From contig NZ_QWDD01000001.1 of NCBI RefSeq assembly GCF_003722355.1, forward strand, positions 186,001-250,000: DNA of 64,000 nt, read 5' to 3'. The stretch is from Methylocystis hirsuta (GTDB taxonomy: Bacteria; Pseudomonadota; Alphaproteobacteria; Rhizobiales; Beijerinckiaceae). The notes beneath the pieces were generated by a model. The model was not told the origin of the DNA. It made no database searches and saw only the letters and a program-made list of their open reading frames with translations. Below are positions 23,118 through 31,510 of this stretch, one piece after another. A program made the translations under genes and the position numbers. Position 1 is the first letter of the stretch; each line of letters opens with the position of its first letter.

Positions 23118-23897
23118 GGCCTAGCCGCTCGCACCAAGAGACGCCCGCCAGATATGGCGGGCGTCGGCATAAGGGTCGGCGCGATGCCAGCGGATGAACC
23201 ATAAAAAGGCCCGCGACGGTGAAGCCGCGGGAGAGGTGATTGGAACGTCGCTACGTGTGGCGACGCCGGCCAAATAGCGCCGAGGCGCGCTGAGGCAAGC
23301 GAGGCAGTCAGATGATAAGGATCACGCTTGGCCATTGATGGCGCGATCCCACACTTATCGAATGGGGGCATGTCGCTGGCGCACGGCGGGCACATGGGAG
23401 CGAATATGCTGAACCAATCCGATTTTCGCCAACCCTTCAGGAAGCGCGGTTTGACATCCAGAAATCTAGGAAATTGCCGGAAGCTTACACTGGGCGGGCG
23501 AGCGTCACATCAATATCAGGACGCCCTTCCAGACGGAGGGGAGGCCCAAACAGCGCCGAAGCATAATACGATTTGTAACCCCGCTTACGAGGTAAAATAA
23601 GAATATCTAAAGAAATCATATGCGTACATCTTTATGATGGCGGGCCATGAGCGATGAAGATGAGAACTATGTCTACGCTATTGCCCCCTAAGGCCAGCTA
23701 CGGCTCCCTCACGCCGGTAGGCCCCATGCCGGAATGGATGGGGTTGGATAAAGATCAATCTCCATGACCCTCCCAAAGGGGTTGAGGTCGAATCGTCAGC
23801 ATCCTGGATAGCGGTTATTTGCTGACTCCCGTCTAAACCCACCAGTCAGAAAACGGCCAAAGTTCCGTTGGCGCGAATGGCAAATCCGCGAGGGGGA
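23118..23897. other. gene-poor stretch with two hairpins
   Basis: No convincing gene in 780 bp. A hairpin (GACGCCCGCC 23140-23149 / GGCGGGCGTC 23156-23165, 6-nt loop, no T-run) probably ends the upstream small gene. A second hairpin with a T-run on the reverse strand is listed separately. Frames open at 23328-23600 lack protein-like composition and a ribosome site. Confidence 0.5.
23203..23231 (-). terminator. reverse-strand terminator-like hairpin without an obvious gene
   Basis: Read on the reverse strand, CCCGCG (23231-23226) and CGCGGG (23215-23210) enclose a 10-nt loop and are followed by CC and a run of five T (23207-23203). No reverse-strand coding region lies upstream of it between 23232 and 23897. 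It may be a relic, or the end of an unseen small transcript. Confidence 0.4.
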
Positions 23898-24530
23898 TTA
23901 ATCCGTCCTGTTCGCTTCTACCCACTCTCGCATCGCGGTAACGACCTGAACCGTAGGATACGCCTTGATATCGTCGTCCGAAGCACCGCGCGCGGTCTCG
24001 CGCTCCCAATACCACTCTTGAAAGGTCAGATAGTCACCTTGGATTTTAGCGGGACCGATTGGATCGGCACCTGCCTGACGGATGAGCCAACTTGAGACGA
24101 TCCGGACCACTTTGATGTAGTCTGCTTCGTGGGCATGAATATCCCACCCAGAAATGTCAGAGAGGCCCTTCTGGTAGTCGTAGAGTGTCTCTTCGAGAAT
24201 GAGGATGGTCTTTCTGCTCATCTGCCCGCCGCCAAATTGTGAACAGCCGTGGTCGAGTCCCAGTTCGAAGGGCATGTTCAGTCGTGCGTATTCTCCGACC
24301 ACGGCCGACTTGCACCGGCTCAAGTCATGAATGCCGTACTTCGATCCACGAATCAGCTTGAGGATGCGATCAAGCCGATTGGCGGCGTTATCAGCGTTCT
24401 CAGGCGCCAACCTGGGATAATAGCCAAGGTCGGTAACGCAGAACGCGATAGCTTGGAGAAGCGGCGCAAACGCTTCGTCAAATGGGCAATTGACAAAAAC
24501 AGATCGCTCAAACGGCGGTGTAGCGTTCAT
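23898..24530 (-). CDS. uncharacterised protein with NDT/TIR-like motifs
   Basis: 210 residues. The N-terminus Ser-Val-Phe-Val-Asn-Cys-Pro-Phe-Asp-Glu-Ala-Phe (residues 10-21), then Ser-Lys-Tyr-Gly-Ile-His-Asp-Leu-Ser-Arg (63-72) and Asn-Met-Pro-Phe-Glu-Leu-Gly (85-91), is a set I associate with a widespread unnamed bacterial family. The layout (N-terminal strand, central Asp, then a Glu in FELG) resembles nucleoside deoxyribosyltransferase/TIR-like folds, in which that Glu is catalytic. Later come Leu-Ile-Leu-Glu-Glu and Ile-Ser-Gly-Trp-Asp-Ile-His-Ala-His. Its start overlaps the stop of the DUF2188 gene. A nucleotide-acting or defence role is speculation. Confidence 0.7.
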   Translation of the reverse strand: MNATPPFERSVFVNCPFDEAFAPLLQAIAFCVTDLGYYPRLAPENADNAANRLDRILKLIRGSKYGIHDLSRCKSAVVGEYARLNMPFELGLDHGCSQFGGGQMSRKTILILEETLYDYQKGLSDISGWDIHAHEADYIKVVRIVSSWLIRQAGADPIGPAKIQGDYLTFQEWYWERETARGASDDDIKAYPTVQVVTAMREWVEANRTD

Positions 24531-24751
24531 CCCTTAGGAGGATGAGGATCGTTGCCGTATGAATTCCGTTCACGAATGCGTCCGTCCCGCCCGTGAATGT
24601 ATAGTTCTGTTCCTTGGCTCCGCGCGATCCGCGTGGCAGCCGCGATGGCTTCTTGCTGCGTCACGTGCGTGCTCGACGCACGTGACGCACCCGCCTTCCT
24701 CACACTCCAACCGCCCGGAGACGGAACGACATGCTGACCCTTCTTGGACAT
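24527..24751 (-). CDS. DUF2188-domain protein
   Basis: 74 residues. It has the whole DUF2188 pattern: [28 protein letters not shown], then [11 protein letters not shown] and the tail [11 protein letters not shown]. The function of the domain is unknown. The stop overlaps the next gene (ATGA), so the two are translationally coupled. A perfect 14-bp inverted repeat lies inside this coding region (24658-24690). Confidence 0.88.
   Translation of the reverse strand: MSKKGQHVVPSPGGWSVRKAGASRASSTHVTQQEAIAAATRIARSQGTELYIHGRDGRIRERNSYGNDPHPPKG
24658..24690. repeat. perfect 14-bp inverted repeat inside the DUF2188 gene
   Basis: TGCGTCACGTGCGT (24658-24671) and ACGCACGTGACGCA (24677-24690) flank a 5-nt loop with no mismatch. 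Each arm contains the E-box-like palindrome CACGTG. It falls in codons for the conserved Ser-Ser-Thr-His-Val-Thr segment. Confidence 0.9.
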
Positions 24752-24870
24752 CGCAGCACCTTTTCCTGCTGATTAATGTAAGCAGAAACGCGACGATTGA
24801 CAGTCCCTTTGGACCTGAACCATTACATTTCCCGTCCAGTGGGGCGCGTTGCGCGGCAATCGGGGGCACC

Positions 24871-24960
24871 TGGCGGAGGGGGCGGGATTCGAACCCGCGA
24901 TACGGTTTCCCGCATACACACTTTCCAGGCGTGCGCCTTCAACCACTCGGCCACCCCTCC
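24871..24960 (-). tRNA. tRNA-Ser(GGA)
   Basis: Read on the reverse strand it starts GGAGGGGTGGCCGAGTGG and ends with an encoded CCA. It has the T-arm GGTTCGAATCC, a class II variable arm and an anticodon loop reading CTGGAAA, giving anticodon GGA. Total length is 90 nt, right for tRNA-Ser. The acceptor stem pairs GGAGGGG with CCCCTCC. It separates the accessory stretch from core genes and would be a natural integration site, though I saw no duplicated 3' end. Confidence 0.95.
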
Positions 24961-25087
24961 ACGAAGCGCGCACTATATTCACGCGCGACCGGAACGCAAC
25001 GCCAAGCATGGACAGACGCGTCCGCGGCGCCTATTCTCCCCACGCTTTTTCGACCCATCGCAACATTTACGTTCGCACGAAGAGACC

Positions 25088-25405
25088 ATGCTGCGACTCC
25101 TCACACGACTGATCGGCCTTCTCTTGCTCGCCGGCGGCTTCATCGCCCTTATCGTCGACGGCACGCGCTCGATCGCCGCCGGCCGCGTCATGGTGACGAG
25201 CATCAACAAGGGAACGTCCGCGGTGTTTCCCGGCCTCTACCAGTCGCTGCAGTCGAGCGTCGAGAATGTCTCGGCCTTTCTGTGGGACCCGATTCTGACC
25301 ACGCTGATGCTGGCGCCGGTCAGCGTCGCCTTCGGCGGCGTCGGGGCCCTGCTGATCCTGCTCAGCCACCGGCGCTCGGCGCCTCTCTATTACGCCCGCC
25401 GCTAG
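25088..25405 (+). CDS. small inner-membrane protein, conserved hypothetical
   Basis: 105 residues with two hydrophobic segments, about residues 4-25 ([11 protein letters not shown]) and 68-95 (Leu-Met-Leu-Ala-Pro-Val then Leu-Leu-Ile-Leu-Leu). The loop has Asp-Gly-Thr-Arg-Ser-Ile-Ala-Ala. I have seen this layout in unnamed Hyphomicrobiales proteins. A longer in-frame extension would run back across the tRNA gene and is rejected. It lies 32 bp upstream of msrA in the same direction. Function unknown. Confidence 0.7.
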   Translation: MLRLLTRLIGLLLLAGGFIALIVDGTRSIAAGRVMVTSINKGTSAVFPGLYQSLQSSVENVSAFLWDPILTTLMLAPVSVAFGGVGALLILLSHRRSAPLYYARR

Positions 25406-25437
25406 TTTCCCTCGAGCCGCCACACTATATCGGCGCC

Positions 25438-26085
25438 ATGACGATCTTCGACGAACTCGGTCTTTCCAAGCTGCTCGGGCCCATTCCCGACCGCGAAATG
25501 CCTGTGACGCATGGGGCGCGCCATTTCGTCAACGGGCGGCCGCTCGATCCGCCGTTTCCGCTGGGGTCCGAACAGGTCGTCTTCGGCATGGGCTGCTTTT
25601 GGGGCGCGGAGCGCAAATTCTGGCAGGCGGGCGAAGGCGTCTATGTGACGGCGGTCGGCTACGCCGGCGGAACGACGAAAAATCCCACCTATGAGGACGT
25701 CTGCAGCGGCCGCACCGGCCATGCGGAGGTGGTGCGCGTCGTCTACCAGCCGCCGGTGATGACCTTCGAACAGTTGTTGCGCATCTTCTGGGAGGGTCAT
25801 GACCCGACGCAGGGCATGCGCCAGGGCAATGACGCCGGCACGCAATATCGCTCGGCCATCTATGTCTCGACGCCGGAACAGCTCGCCGCCGCGAAGGACT
25901 CGCTCGCCATGTATCAACGTGTATTGACGCAGGCGGGCCTGGGCGCGATCACGACGGAAATCCGCGAGAGCTCGCCGTTTTATTACGCCGAGGAGTATCA
26001 CCAGCAGTATCTCGCCAAAAATCCCGGCGGCTACTGCGGACTGGGCGGAACCGGCCTCGCCTGCCCGCTCGGCTCTTGCGACTGA
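25438..26085 (+). CDS. msrA: peptide-methionine (S)-S-oxide reductase MsrA
   Basis: 215 residues. The catalytic motif [12 protein letters not shown] is near residues 49-60. It is followed by [22 protein letters not shown] and [10 protein letters not shown]. C-terminal Cys residues (Gly-Tyr-Cys-Gly-Leu and Ala-Cys-Pro) supply the resolving thiols. It reduces methionine-S-sulfoxide in oxidised proteins using thioredoxin. The ATG at 25438 is preferred; the very long upstream frame crosses the tRNA. Confidence 0.95.
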   Translation: MTIFDELGLSKLLGPIPDREMPVTHGARHFVNGRPLDPPFPLGSEQVVFGMGCFWGAERKFWQAGEGVYVTAVGYAGGTTKNPTYEDVCSGRTGHAEVVRVVYQPPVMTFEQLLRIFWEGHDPTQGMRQGNDAGTQYRSAIYVSTPEQLAAAKDSLAMYQRVLTQAGLGAITTEIRESSPFYYAEEYHQQYLAKNPGGYCGLGGTGLACPLGSCD

Positions 26086-26088
26086 GGC

Positions 26089-27045
26089 CTATTGCGCGCG
26101 CAAAACCTCGCGGCAGGCTGACGGCAATCCCGCCATGGTCATCGGGGGCCAGCTCTTGCCGCCCGGCGTTCTTGGGCGCAGCACCTCATCCTTGAACCAC
26201 CAGGCGAGCGACGCATCGCAGCCGTCGCCCGGCGGCGTCGGGTCCTGGTCGCGGCAGTTGGAGCCGTTGGGGCAGTGAAGCCGGATGTGGAAATGGTAGT
26301 TGTGGCCCCACATCGGCCGCACCTTGTGCATCCAGCTTTCGCCCTGCGCCGAGCGGCATAGCGCGCGTTTGATTGCGGCGTTGACGAAGATGCGCTGCAC
26401 GGCCGGCTCCATCGCCGCCGCGCGGATCAGGGCGATGTGGCCCGCGCTCCATATGTCGGACCGGACGTCGAGCCGATCGTCGCGCACCACGTCCGTCGAC
26501 ATCAGCTCTTCGCGCTCTTCCCGCGTTAATTCGCGATTGGGCATCGGCGCAAGCCAGATGTCGGCGTCGAGCCCGATCTGATGGGACGCGTGGCCAGAGA
26601 GCATCGGCCCGCCGCGCGGTTGCGACATGTCGCCGATGAGCAGGCCCGGCCAGCCTGATTCGCGCGCCGCTTTCGACGAGAAATGCTTCAAGAAGGCGAT
26701 GAGATTGGGATGTCCCCAATTGCGGTTGCGCGACAGGCGCATGACCTGCCAGTGGGGGCCGTTGATCGGCAGCGGCTCGCCGCCCGCGAGACAGCCGCGC
26801 GAATAGAAGCCGATCGGATCGGGATGCAGCGGCGCCGCCGCCTGCGCGCGGCCAAACAGCTCTCGCGCCGGCGTCGCCGGACTGGACGGATTGGCGAGCG
26901 GCGGCAGCGGCTTCGGGTCGAGCGCGCCCTTATCCTGCGCCGGCGCGCCGTTAACCATGGCGAGCGCCGCGAAGGCGAGTAGCGCCGCACAAAGCCTGCG
27001 CAATGTCGAACCTGTCATCATGGGCTTTCGCCCCCCAGTCTCCAT
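26089..27045 (-). CDS. mepA: penicillin-insensitive murein endopeptidase MepA
   Basis: 318 residues. A signal peptide (start Met-Met-Thr-Gly-Ser or the upstream Met; core Ala-Leu-Leu-Ala-Phe-Ala-Ala-Leu) ends near Ala-Gln-Asp. The LAS metallopeptidase ligands are visible: Ser-Gly-His-Ala-Ser-His-Gln-Ile-Gly-Leu-Asp-Ala-Asp-Ile-Trp (His and Asp), and Trp-Gly-His-Asn-Tyr-His-Phe-His-Ile-Arg-Leu (His-x-His). Paired Cys residues fit the family. It cuts D-Ala-mDAP crosslinks in periplasmic peptidoglycan. It is convergent with msrA (3 bp apart) and divergent from an L,D-transpeptidase. Confidence 0.93.
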   Translation of the reverse strand: METGGRKPMMTGSTLRRLCAALLAFAALAMVNGAPAQDKGALDPKPLPPLANPSSPATPARELFGRAQAAAPLHPDPIGFYSRGCLAGGEPLPINGPHWQVMRLSRNRNWGHPNLIAFLKHFSSKAARESGWPGLLIGDMSQPRGGPMLSGHASHQIGLDADIWLAPMPNRELTREEREELMSTDVVRDDRLDVRSDIWSAGHIALIRAAAMEPAVQRIFVNAAIKRALCRSAQGESWMHKVRPMWGHNYHFHIRLHCPNGSNCRDQDPTPPGDGCDASLAWWFKDEVLRPRTPGGKSWPPMTMAGLPSACREVLRAQ

Positions 27046-27176
27046 AATTGCCTGCGCCGCGTAAAGCGTCGCGATTGAGCCTTGCCGCGAAAGCTTAACG
27101 CTTCATTTAGCTTTGTTGTAGCGCCAAGCCAGCGCAAGAGCGCCGGGCATGCTGCGCGTTGGGTCAGGAGTCCGCT

Positions 27177-27728
27177 ATGCGTTTTTCAGTCATACTTCCC
27201 GCGACGGTTTCTCTGATCGCCGGCCTCGGCGCGGCGAACGCCACCACACACATCCACATCAATCTTTCGACGCAGACCATGCATGTCCAGTCTTCGTCCG
27301 GTAGCTATTCGTGGCCGGTGTCGACGGCCCGCGCCGGCTATTCTACGCCGCGCGGCTCATTTGCGCCGACCGGCATGCAGCCCATGCATTATTCGCGCAA
27401 ATATCACATGTCGCCAATGCCCCACTCGATCTTCTTCCGCGGCGGCTATGCGATTCATGGCTCCTATGCGACGGGGATGCTCGGCCAGCCGGCGTCGCAT
27501 GGCTGCGTGCGCCTGTCGCCCGGCCACGCGGCGATGCTGTATCAAATGGTCCAGGGCGAAGGCGGCCGCATTTCGATCACCGGCGCGCCGCCACGGAGCC
27601 ATTACTATGCCAGCGCCGGGCGCGGCGGCGGCGTCCACTATGCGTCCTCGCGCGGCCGTTCCTATTATGGCTCGGGCTACGCAGTCGCCGATCCTTTCGC
27701 CGCTTTGTTTGGCGGCGGCCTTTTCTGA
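27177..27728 (+). CDS. periplasmic L,D-transpeptidase (YkuD domain)
   Basis: 183 residues from ATG 27177, with CAGGAG 6 nt upstream; an in-frame extension to 27159 has no ribosome site. A signal peptide ends at about Ala-Asn-Ala-Thr. The YkuD active site is complete: Tyr-Ala-Ile-His-Gly-Ser, then Gly-Gln-Pro-Ala-Ser-His-Gly-Cys-Val-Arg-Leu. The tail is Tyr/Ser/Gly-rich low-complexity sequence. It forms 3-3 crosslinks or attaches proteins to peptidoglycan, complementing the divergent mepA. Confidence 0.9.
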   Translation: MRFSVILPATVSLIAGLGAANATTHIHINLSTQTMHVQSSSGSYSWPVSTARAGYSTPRGSFAPTGMQPMHYSRKYHMSPMPHSIFFRGGYAIHGSYATGMLGQPASHGCVRLSPGHAAMLYQMVQGEGGRISITGAPPRSHYYASAGRGGGVHYASSRGRSYYGSGYAVADPFAALFGGGLF

Positions 27729-27732
27729 ACGG

Positions 27733-27847
27733 CTAGCGCTTCCCCGATCACATGGAATCATGTGATCGGCAAGGAAACGCTCGAAATCAAAATATTGGAG
27801 CAGGTTCTCATCGAAAAAGTCCGTCAACTTTTTCGAAGCCTGCTCTA
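27733..27847. repeat. two-hairpin intergenic element of the Rhizobiales type
   Basis: Hairpin 1: CGATCACATG (27745-27754) / CATGTGATCG (27759-27768), 4-nt loop, perfect. Hairpin 2 is two-stage: GAGCAGG (27798-27804) / CCTGCTC (27839-27845) outside CGAAAAAGT (27812-27820) / ACTTTTTCG (27827-27835). The sequence between (AAACGCTCGAAATCAAAATATTGGAG) resembles a dispersed repeat I know from intergenic regions of this order. It follows the L,D-transpeptidase stop and may act as a terminator or mRNA-end stabiliser. Only one copy is in this window. Confidence 0.65.
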
Positions 27848-27974
27848 AGCCTGTCCGAGCCGGGCGGGCCCACTCCTTGTTTTCGCCTTTTGCGGCCCGT
27901 TAATGCATCGCGACGCTTGCCGCGCGCTTCCTTTGCGCGCGATAAGGACCTCAAAAGCAACAAGGAATCTCCGC

Positions 27975-28955
27975 TTGACGATATTCGATCGCCGCCGCTT
28001 TCTTTTGGGAGCCGGCGGCTTGGCCTTCGCCGGCTCAGCCTCGGCGCAGGCTCCGGACGCGGCCGAAGAGTTGCAAATTCGCGTCGAGAACAATTCGGCG
28101 CCGGAACTCTGCGCCGAGAAGGACAATGTCGAGCTCGACTTCATCTCGCCGCGCGTGCGCAGTCTGCAAATCCAGGCCGTGCACCCCTCCTACATCAACA
28201 CGATCGCCTCGGATCGCTGGGCGCCCGACTGGTCGAGCTGCGATTTCACCGTGGACCCCAAGGCGTTTTCGCAAGCGCGTCGCAAGACCTTCTGGGAGAC
28301 GCCGGAATTCTGGCTGACGGGCTACACCTTTCCCTCGTTCTGGCGCCCCAACGACGTGCCGATCCGCGTCGGCGATTCCGTCGAGCACGGCTTCCATCTG
28401 ATCCAGCTCTGGATGTGGCGCCGCGAGCGCGCCGAAGAGATCATGGTGCTCTATCCGCCCGACGGCTATTGGCGGGCGCGGCCGCTGCCTTTCGAGGACA
28501 TGCGCTGGACGGCTTACGGCTCGTCCTTTCTCGTCGGGCCGGTTGAGACGCAGGAGCGGCCGATCGTCGATATCGAGGAAATCGTCTTCGAGCCTGAATC
28601 GCGCAGCCTGATCCTTAAATTCAGGCGCGGCGGCGAAGGCCGCCTCTCGATCAAAAGCGTCGATCAGGACCGGATAACGCTCGACGTCTCCTTCAGCCAG
28701 GCGATGCCGAACGGATTGCCCTTCGCGGCGCTGCGGTCGATGTACGCCATGGAGACGATGAGCGACGCCGCCATCGTCGCCTGGCGCAGCAAGCGTGGGA
28801 AGAGCTGGGAGGAAGCGCCCGTCATTCGCTTCCCTGGCGCCAGCGCGACAGAAGTGTGGGTCGGCCGCCATCTGCCCTCGCGCCACAATCTTTCAGCGCC
28901 CGACATGGTGTTCAGCAAGTTCCAGGGCGCGCCGCCGGCAGCCGCGCGCCGATGA
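27975..28955 (+). CDS. Tat-exported protein of unknown function
   Basis: 326 residues from TTG 27975, chosen because AAGGA lies 8 nt upstream and because it puts the twin-arginine signal Asp-Arg-Arg-Arg-Phe-Leu-Leu-Gly-Ala-Gly-Gly at residues 5-15. An ATG at 27903 would add 24 residues. The signal ends at Ala-Ser-Ala-Gln. The mature protein is acidic, with many aromatic residues (Trp-Ala-Pro-Asp-Trp, Phe-Trp-Glu-Thr-Pro-Glu-Phe-Trp) and no family motif I recognise. Its stop overlaps the start of the DUF1624 membrane-protein gene, suggesting a joint envelope role. Confidence 0.75.
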   Translation: MTIFDRRRFLLGAGGLAFAGSASAQAPDAAEELQIRVENNSAPELCAEKDNVELDFISPRVRSLQIQAVHPSYINTIASDRWAPDWSSCDFTVDPKAFSQARRKTFWETPEFWLTGYTFPSFWRPNDVPIRVGDSVEHGFHLIQLWMWRRERAEEIMVLYPPDGYWRARPLPFEDMRWTAYGSSFLVGPVETQERPIVDIEEIVFEPESRSLILKFRRGGEGRLSIKSVDQDRITLDVSFSQAMPNGLPFAALRSMYAMETMSDAAIVAWRSKRGKSWEEAPVIRFPGASATEVWVGRHLPSRHNLSAPDMVFSKFQGAPPAAARR

Positions 28956-29881
28956 TTGAGGGCCGATGGCAGGCGCTCGACGCGGCGCGCGGGATCGCCG
29001 TCCTGGCGATGGTCGTTTTTCACGTCATCTGGGATCTCGCGCATTTCGGCTACGCGCCGGCGACTCTCCCCTGGTCGACGCCTGTAAGGATCTTCGGCCA
29101 TTCGATCGCCTTCGCCTTCCTCTTCATCGCCGGCGTCGCGCTGGTCCTCGCCAATCGCGATTCAATACGCTGGCCGGCCTTCTGGCGCCGCTTCGCGCTC
29201 ATCGGGGCGGCGGCGGCGCTGGTGACGGCCGGCACCTATGCGCTCTTTCCCCACGCCTATGTGTTCTTCGGCATTCTGCATTGCATCGCGGTCGCCAGTC
29301 TCATCGCCGCGCCGTTGCTTTTCGCGCCATGGCCAGTCGCGTTCGCTTGCGGCGCCTTTTTCCTTCTCGGCGGGGAGTTCTTCACGTCGTCCGCCTTCAA
29401 CGCCGATTGGCTGCAATGGATCGGGCTTTCGACCAGCGAACCGATGACCCAGGACTGGCGCCCACTGTTTCCCTGGGCCGGCGCGCTGCTGCTCGGCGTC
29501 GCGGCGGGAAAACTCGCTCTCCCCGTTTACGGGAAGAGGGCGGGCGCTAATCCTCGTCCCACAAGCGGCGAGAGGACGTGGTTGCCCTTCCTCGGCCGGC
29601 ACAGCCTGCTGATCTATCTCGCGCATCAGCCGGCGCTCTTCGCGCTCCTTATGGGCCTCGCCTATCTCATTCCGCCCGCCGTAGACGCGACGGACTTCGT
29701 CGCCTCATGCGAAGCGCGCTGCATGGAGGACGGCGGAGAGGGAAAAGTCTGCCACGACGCCTGCCAATGCACGGCGCGGGAGGCGATCCGCAGCAGGGCG
29801 CTCGCCGGCGTGACGGATGAGGTCGAGCGCGGTCGCCGGATCAACGAGATCGCGCAAAAGTGTGTGGCGAACGGCAGATGA
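28952..29881 (+). CDS. DUF1624 / heparan-alpha-glucosaminide N-acetyltransferase-like membrane protein
   Basis: 309 residues from the ATG overlapping the upstream stop. It begins [60 protein letters not shown], the DUF1624/acyltransferase-3 style first helix. Six or more hydrophobic segments follow, with Gly-Ile-Leu-His-Cys-Ile-Ala and Gly-Arg-His-Ser-Leu-Leu-Ile-Tyr-Leu-Ala-His-Gln-Pro. The last 70 residues are soluble and contain several Cys (Cys-Glu-Ala-Arg-Cys, Cys-His-Asp-Ala-Cys-Gln-Cys), which is unusual. The family is thought to acetylate sugars across the membrane; the substrate here is unknown. Confidence 0.85.
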   Translation: MIEGRWQALDAARGIAVLAMVVFHVIWDLAHFGYAPATLPWSTPVRIFGHSIAFAFLFIAGVALVLANRDSIRWPAFWRRFALIGAAAALVTAGTYALFPHAYVFFGILHCIAVASLIAAPLLFAPWPVAFACGAFFLLGGEFFTSSAFNADWLQWIGLSTSEPMTQDWRPLFPWAGALLLGVAAGKLALPVYGKRAGANPRPTSGERTWLPFLGRHSLLIYLAHQPALFALLMGLAYLIPPAVDATDFVASCEARCMEDGGEGKVCHDACQCTAREAIRSRALAGVTDEVERGRRINEIAQKCVANGR

Positions 29882-29894
29882 GCCTTGCATTGCC

Positions 29895-30070
29895 CTCATG
29901 CTGCTGAGGAGCGCCCGCAAGTCGCGTTTACGCGACTTGCTGATTTGATGCCGATCTCTGGCAAGCCCGAGATCGAAGGCGCGTCTCGAAGCACGAGGGC
30001 CAGCGCAATTTCCCTGATCCTTCGAGACGCGAGCTGCGCTCGCTCCTCAGGATGAGGGAAATTGCTTCGT
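29895..30070. repeat. REP-like palindromic intergenic element, copy 1
   Basis: This segment holds CCTCATGCTGCTGAGGAGCG, a perfect hairpin GCAAGTCGCG (29917-29926) / CGCGACTTGC (29931-29940), then CGCGTCTCGAAGCACGAGG and TCCTTCGAGACGCGAGC...GCTCCTCAGGATGAGGG. The same building blocks recur at 32165-32285 and 60770-60845. It lies between the convergent DUF1624 and trpB genes, where it may end both transcripts. Confidence 0.8.
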
Positions 30071-30083
30071 CTGCCTCAGCTCT

Positions 30084-31322
30084 TCACATCCCGCCCAGAT
30101 GTTCGGCGACGGTGAAAATGTCCTTGTCGCCGCGGCCGCACATATTCATCACCATCAGATGATCGCGCGGCTTCTGCGCCGCGAGTTCGAATACTTTCGC
30201 GAGCGCGTGAGAGGGCTCGAGCGCCGGGATGATGCCTTCGAGCTTCGAGCACAGCTGAAAGGCGTTGAGCGCCTCCTTGTCGGTGGCGTTCAGATATTTC
30301 ACGCGGCCGATCTCATGCAGCCAGGAATGTTCCGGGCCGATGCCGGGGTAATCGAGGCCCGCCGAAATCGAATGGCCTTCGAGAATCTGGCCGTCGTCGT
30401 CCATCAGCAAATAGGTGCGGTTGCCATGCAGCACGCCCGGCCGTCCGCCGGTGAGCGAGGCCGCATGGCCGTTCGGCACATCGACGCCATGGCCCGCCGC
30501 CTCGACGCCGTAGATCTCGACGCTTGCGTCGTCGAGAAACGGATGAAACAGGCCGATGGCGTTGGAGCCGCCGCCGATGCAGGCGACGAGCGAATCGGGA
30601 AGCCGCCCCTCCATCTCCTGCATCTGGACGCGAGTCTCATTGCCGATGATCGACTGAAAATCGCGCACCATCGCCGGATAGGGATGCGGCCCCGCCGCCG
30701 TGCCGATGCAGTAGAAAGTGTCGGCGACATTCGTCACCCAGTCGCGCAGCGCCTCATTCATCGCGTCCTTGAGCGTGCGCGCGCCCGACTGCACGGGAAT
30801 GACTTCGGCGCCGAGCATCTTCATGCGGAAGACGTTGGGCTTTTGCCGCTCGACGTCGACCGCGCCCATATAGACGACGCAGTCGAGGCCAAAGCGCGCG
30901 CAGGCGGTGGCGGTGGCGACGCCATGCTGGCCGGCGCCCGTCTCGGCGATGATGCGCTTCTTGCCCATGCGCCGCGCGAGCAGGATTTGCCCGAGCACAT
31001 TGTTGATCTTATGCGCGCCGGTGTGATTGAGCTCGTCGCGCTTGAAATAGACCTTGGCGCCTTTGTCCTCGCCCGCGCGCTCACGCACATAGTCGGTGAT
31101 GCGCTCGGCGAAATAGAGCGGCGAGGGGCGCCCGACGTAATGTTTGTGAAGGCCGGCGAGCTCCTCGTGAAAAGCCGGATCGATCTTCGCCTTCTCGTAC
31201 GCTTCTTCGAGATCGAGCACGAGCGGCATCAGCGTTTCGGCGACGAAACGCCCGCCGAAAATGCCGAAGCGGCCGTTTTCATCCGGGCCGGCGCGGAAGG
31301 AATTGGGAATCGGCTTGTTCAA
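30084..31322 (-). CDS. trpB: tryptophan synthase beta subunit
   Basis: 412 residues. It has the complete PLP enzyme: [15 protein letters not shown] with the Schiff-base [13 protein letters not shown], and the phosphate-binding Gly-Gly-Gly-Ser-Asn-Ala. It condenses indole with serine to give tryptophan. It lies downstream of trpF on the same strand, separated by 188 bp containing a palindromic repeat. trpA is not the next gene, unlike the usual trpFBA order. Confidence 0.97.
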   Translation of the reverse strand: MNKPIPNSFRAGPDENGRFGIFGGRFVAETLMPLVLDLEEAYEKAKIDPAFHEELAGLHKHYVGRPSPLYFAERITDYVRERAGEDKGAKVYFKRDELNHTGAHKINNVLGQILLARRMGKKRIIAETGAGQHGVATATACARFGLDCVVYMGAVDVERQKPNVFRMKMLGAEVIPVQSGARTLKDAMNEALRDWVTNVADTFYCIGTAAGPHPYPAMVRDFQSIIGNETRVQMQEMEGRLPDSLVACIGGGSNAIGLFHPFLDDASVEIYGVEAAGHGVDVPNGHAASLTGGRPGVLHGNRTYLLMDDDGQILEGHSISAGLDYPGIGPEHSWLHEIGRVKYLNATDKEALNAFQLCSKLEGIIPALEPSHALAKVFELAAQKPRDHLMVMNMCGRGDKDIFTVAEHLGGM

Positions 31323-31344
31323 CGGAAGCGTCCTCGATCTGCGG

Positions 31345-31485
31345 CGGCGCCCCTCCCCAGCCCTCCCCCGCTACGCGGGAGAGGGAGTCAGATTCGGCGC
31401 GTCATCGAGTTTCCCGCAATGCGGCTCGTTGGCGTCCCCTCTCCCGCGAAGCGGGGGAGGGACAGGGAGGGGGCCGATCCGTCGG
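31345..31485. repeat. GC-rich palindromic element between trpF and trpB
   Basis: The forms CCCTCCCCCGCTACGCGGGAGAGGG (about 31361-31385) and CCCCTCTCCCGCGAAGCGGGGGAGGG (about 31436-31461) are two near-inverted halves, each itself a hairpin with the stem CCCGC..GCGGG. Together they form an element typical of dispersed intergenic palindromes in this group. It lies in the trpF-trpB gap and could stabilise or attenuate the operon mRNA. Confidence 0.65.
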
Positions 31486-31510
31486 CGCAGTCTTAAACCG
31501 TCGCGCGCCG

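Noticed and set aside
24871..24960. tRNA-Ser as attachment site of a genomic island
   Set aside because: The accessory genes lie on the side expected for either end, but I found no integrase and no repeated 3' tRNA segment in the window.
24559..25437. Extension of the msrA frame upstream to 24559
   Set aside because: It would read through the tRNA-Ser gene and the DUF2188 gene; the ATG at 25438 gives the normal MsrA length.
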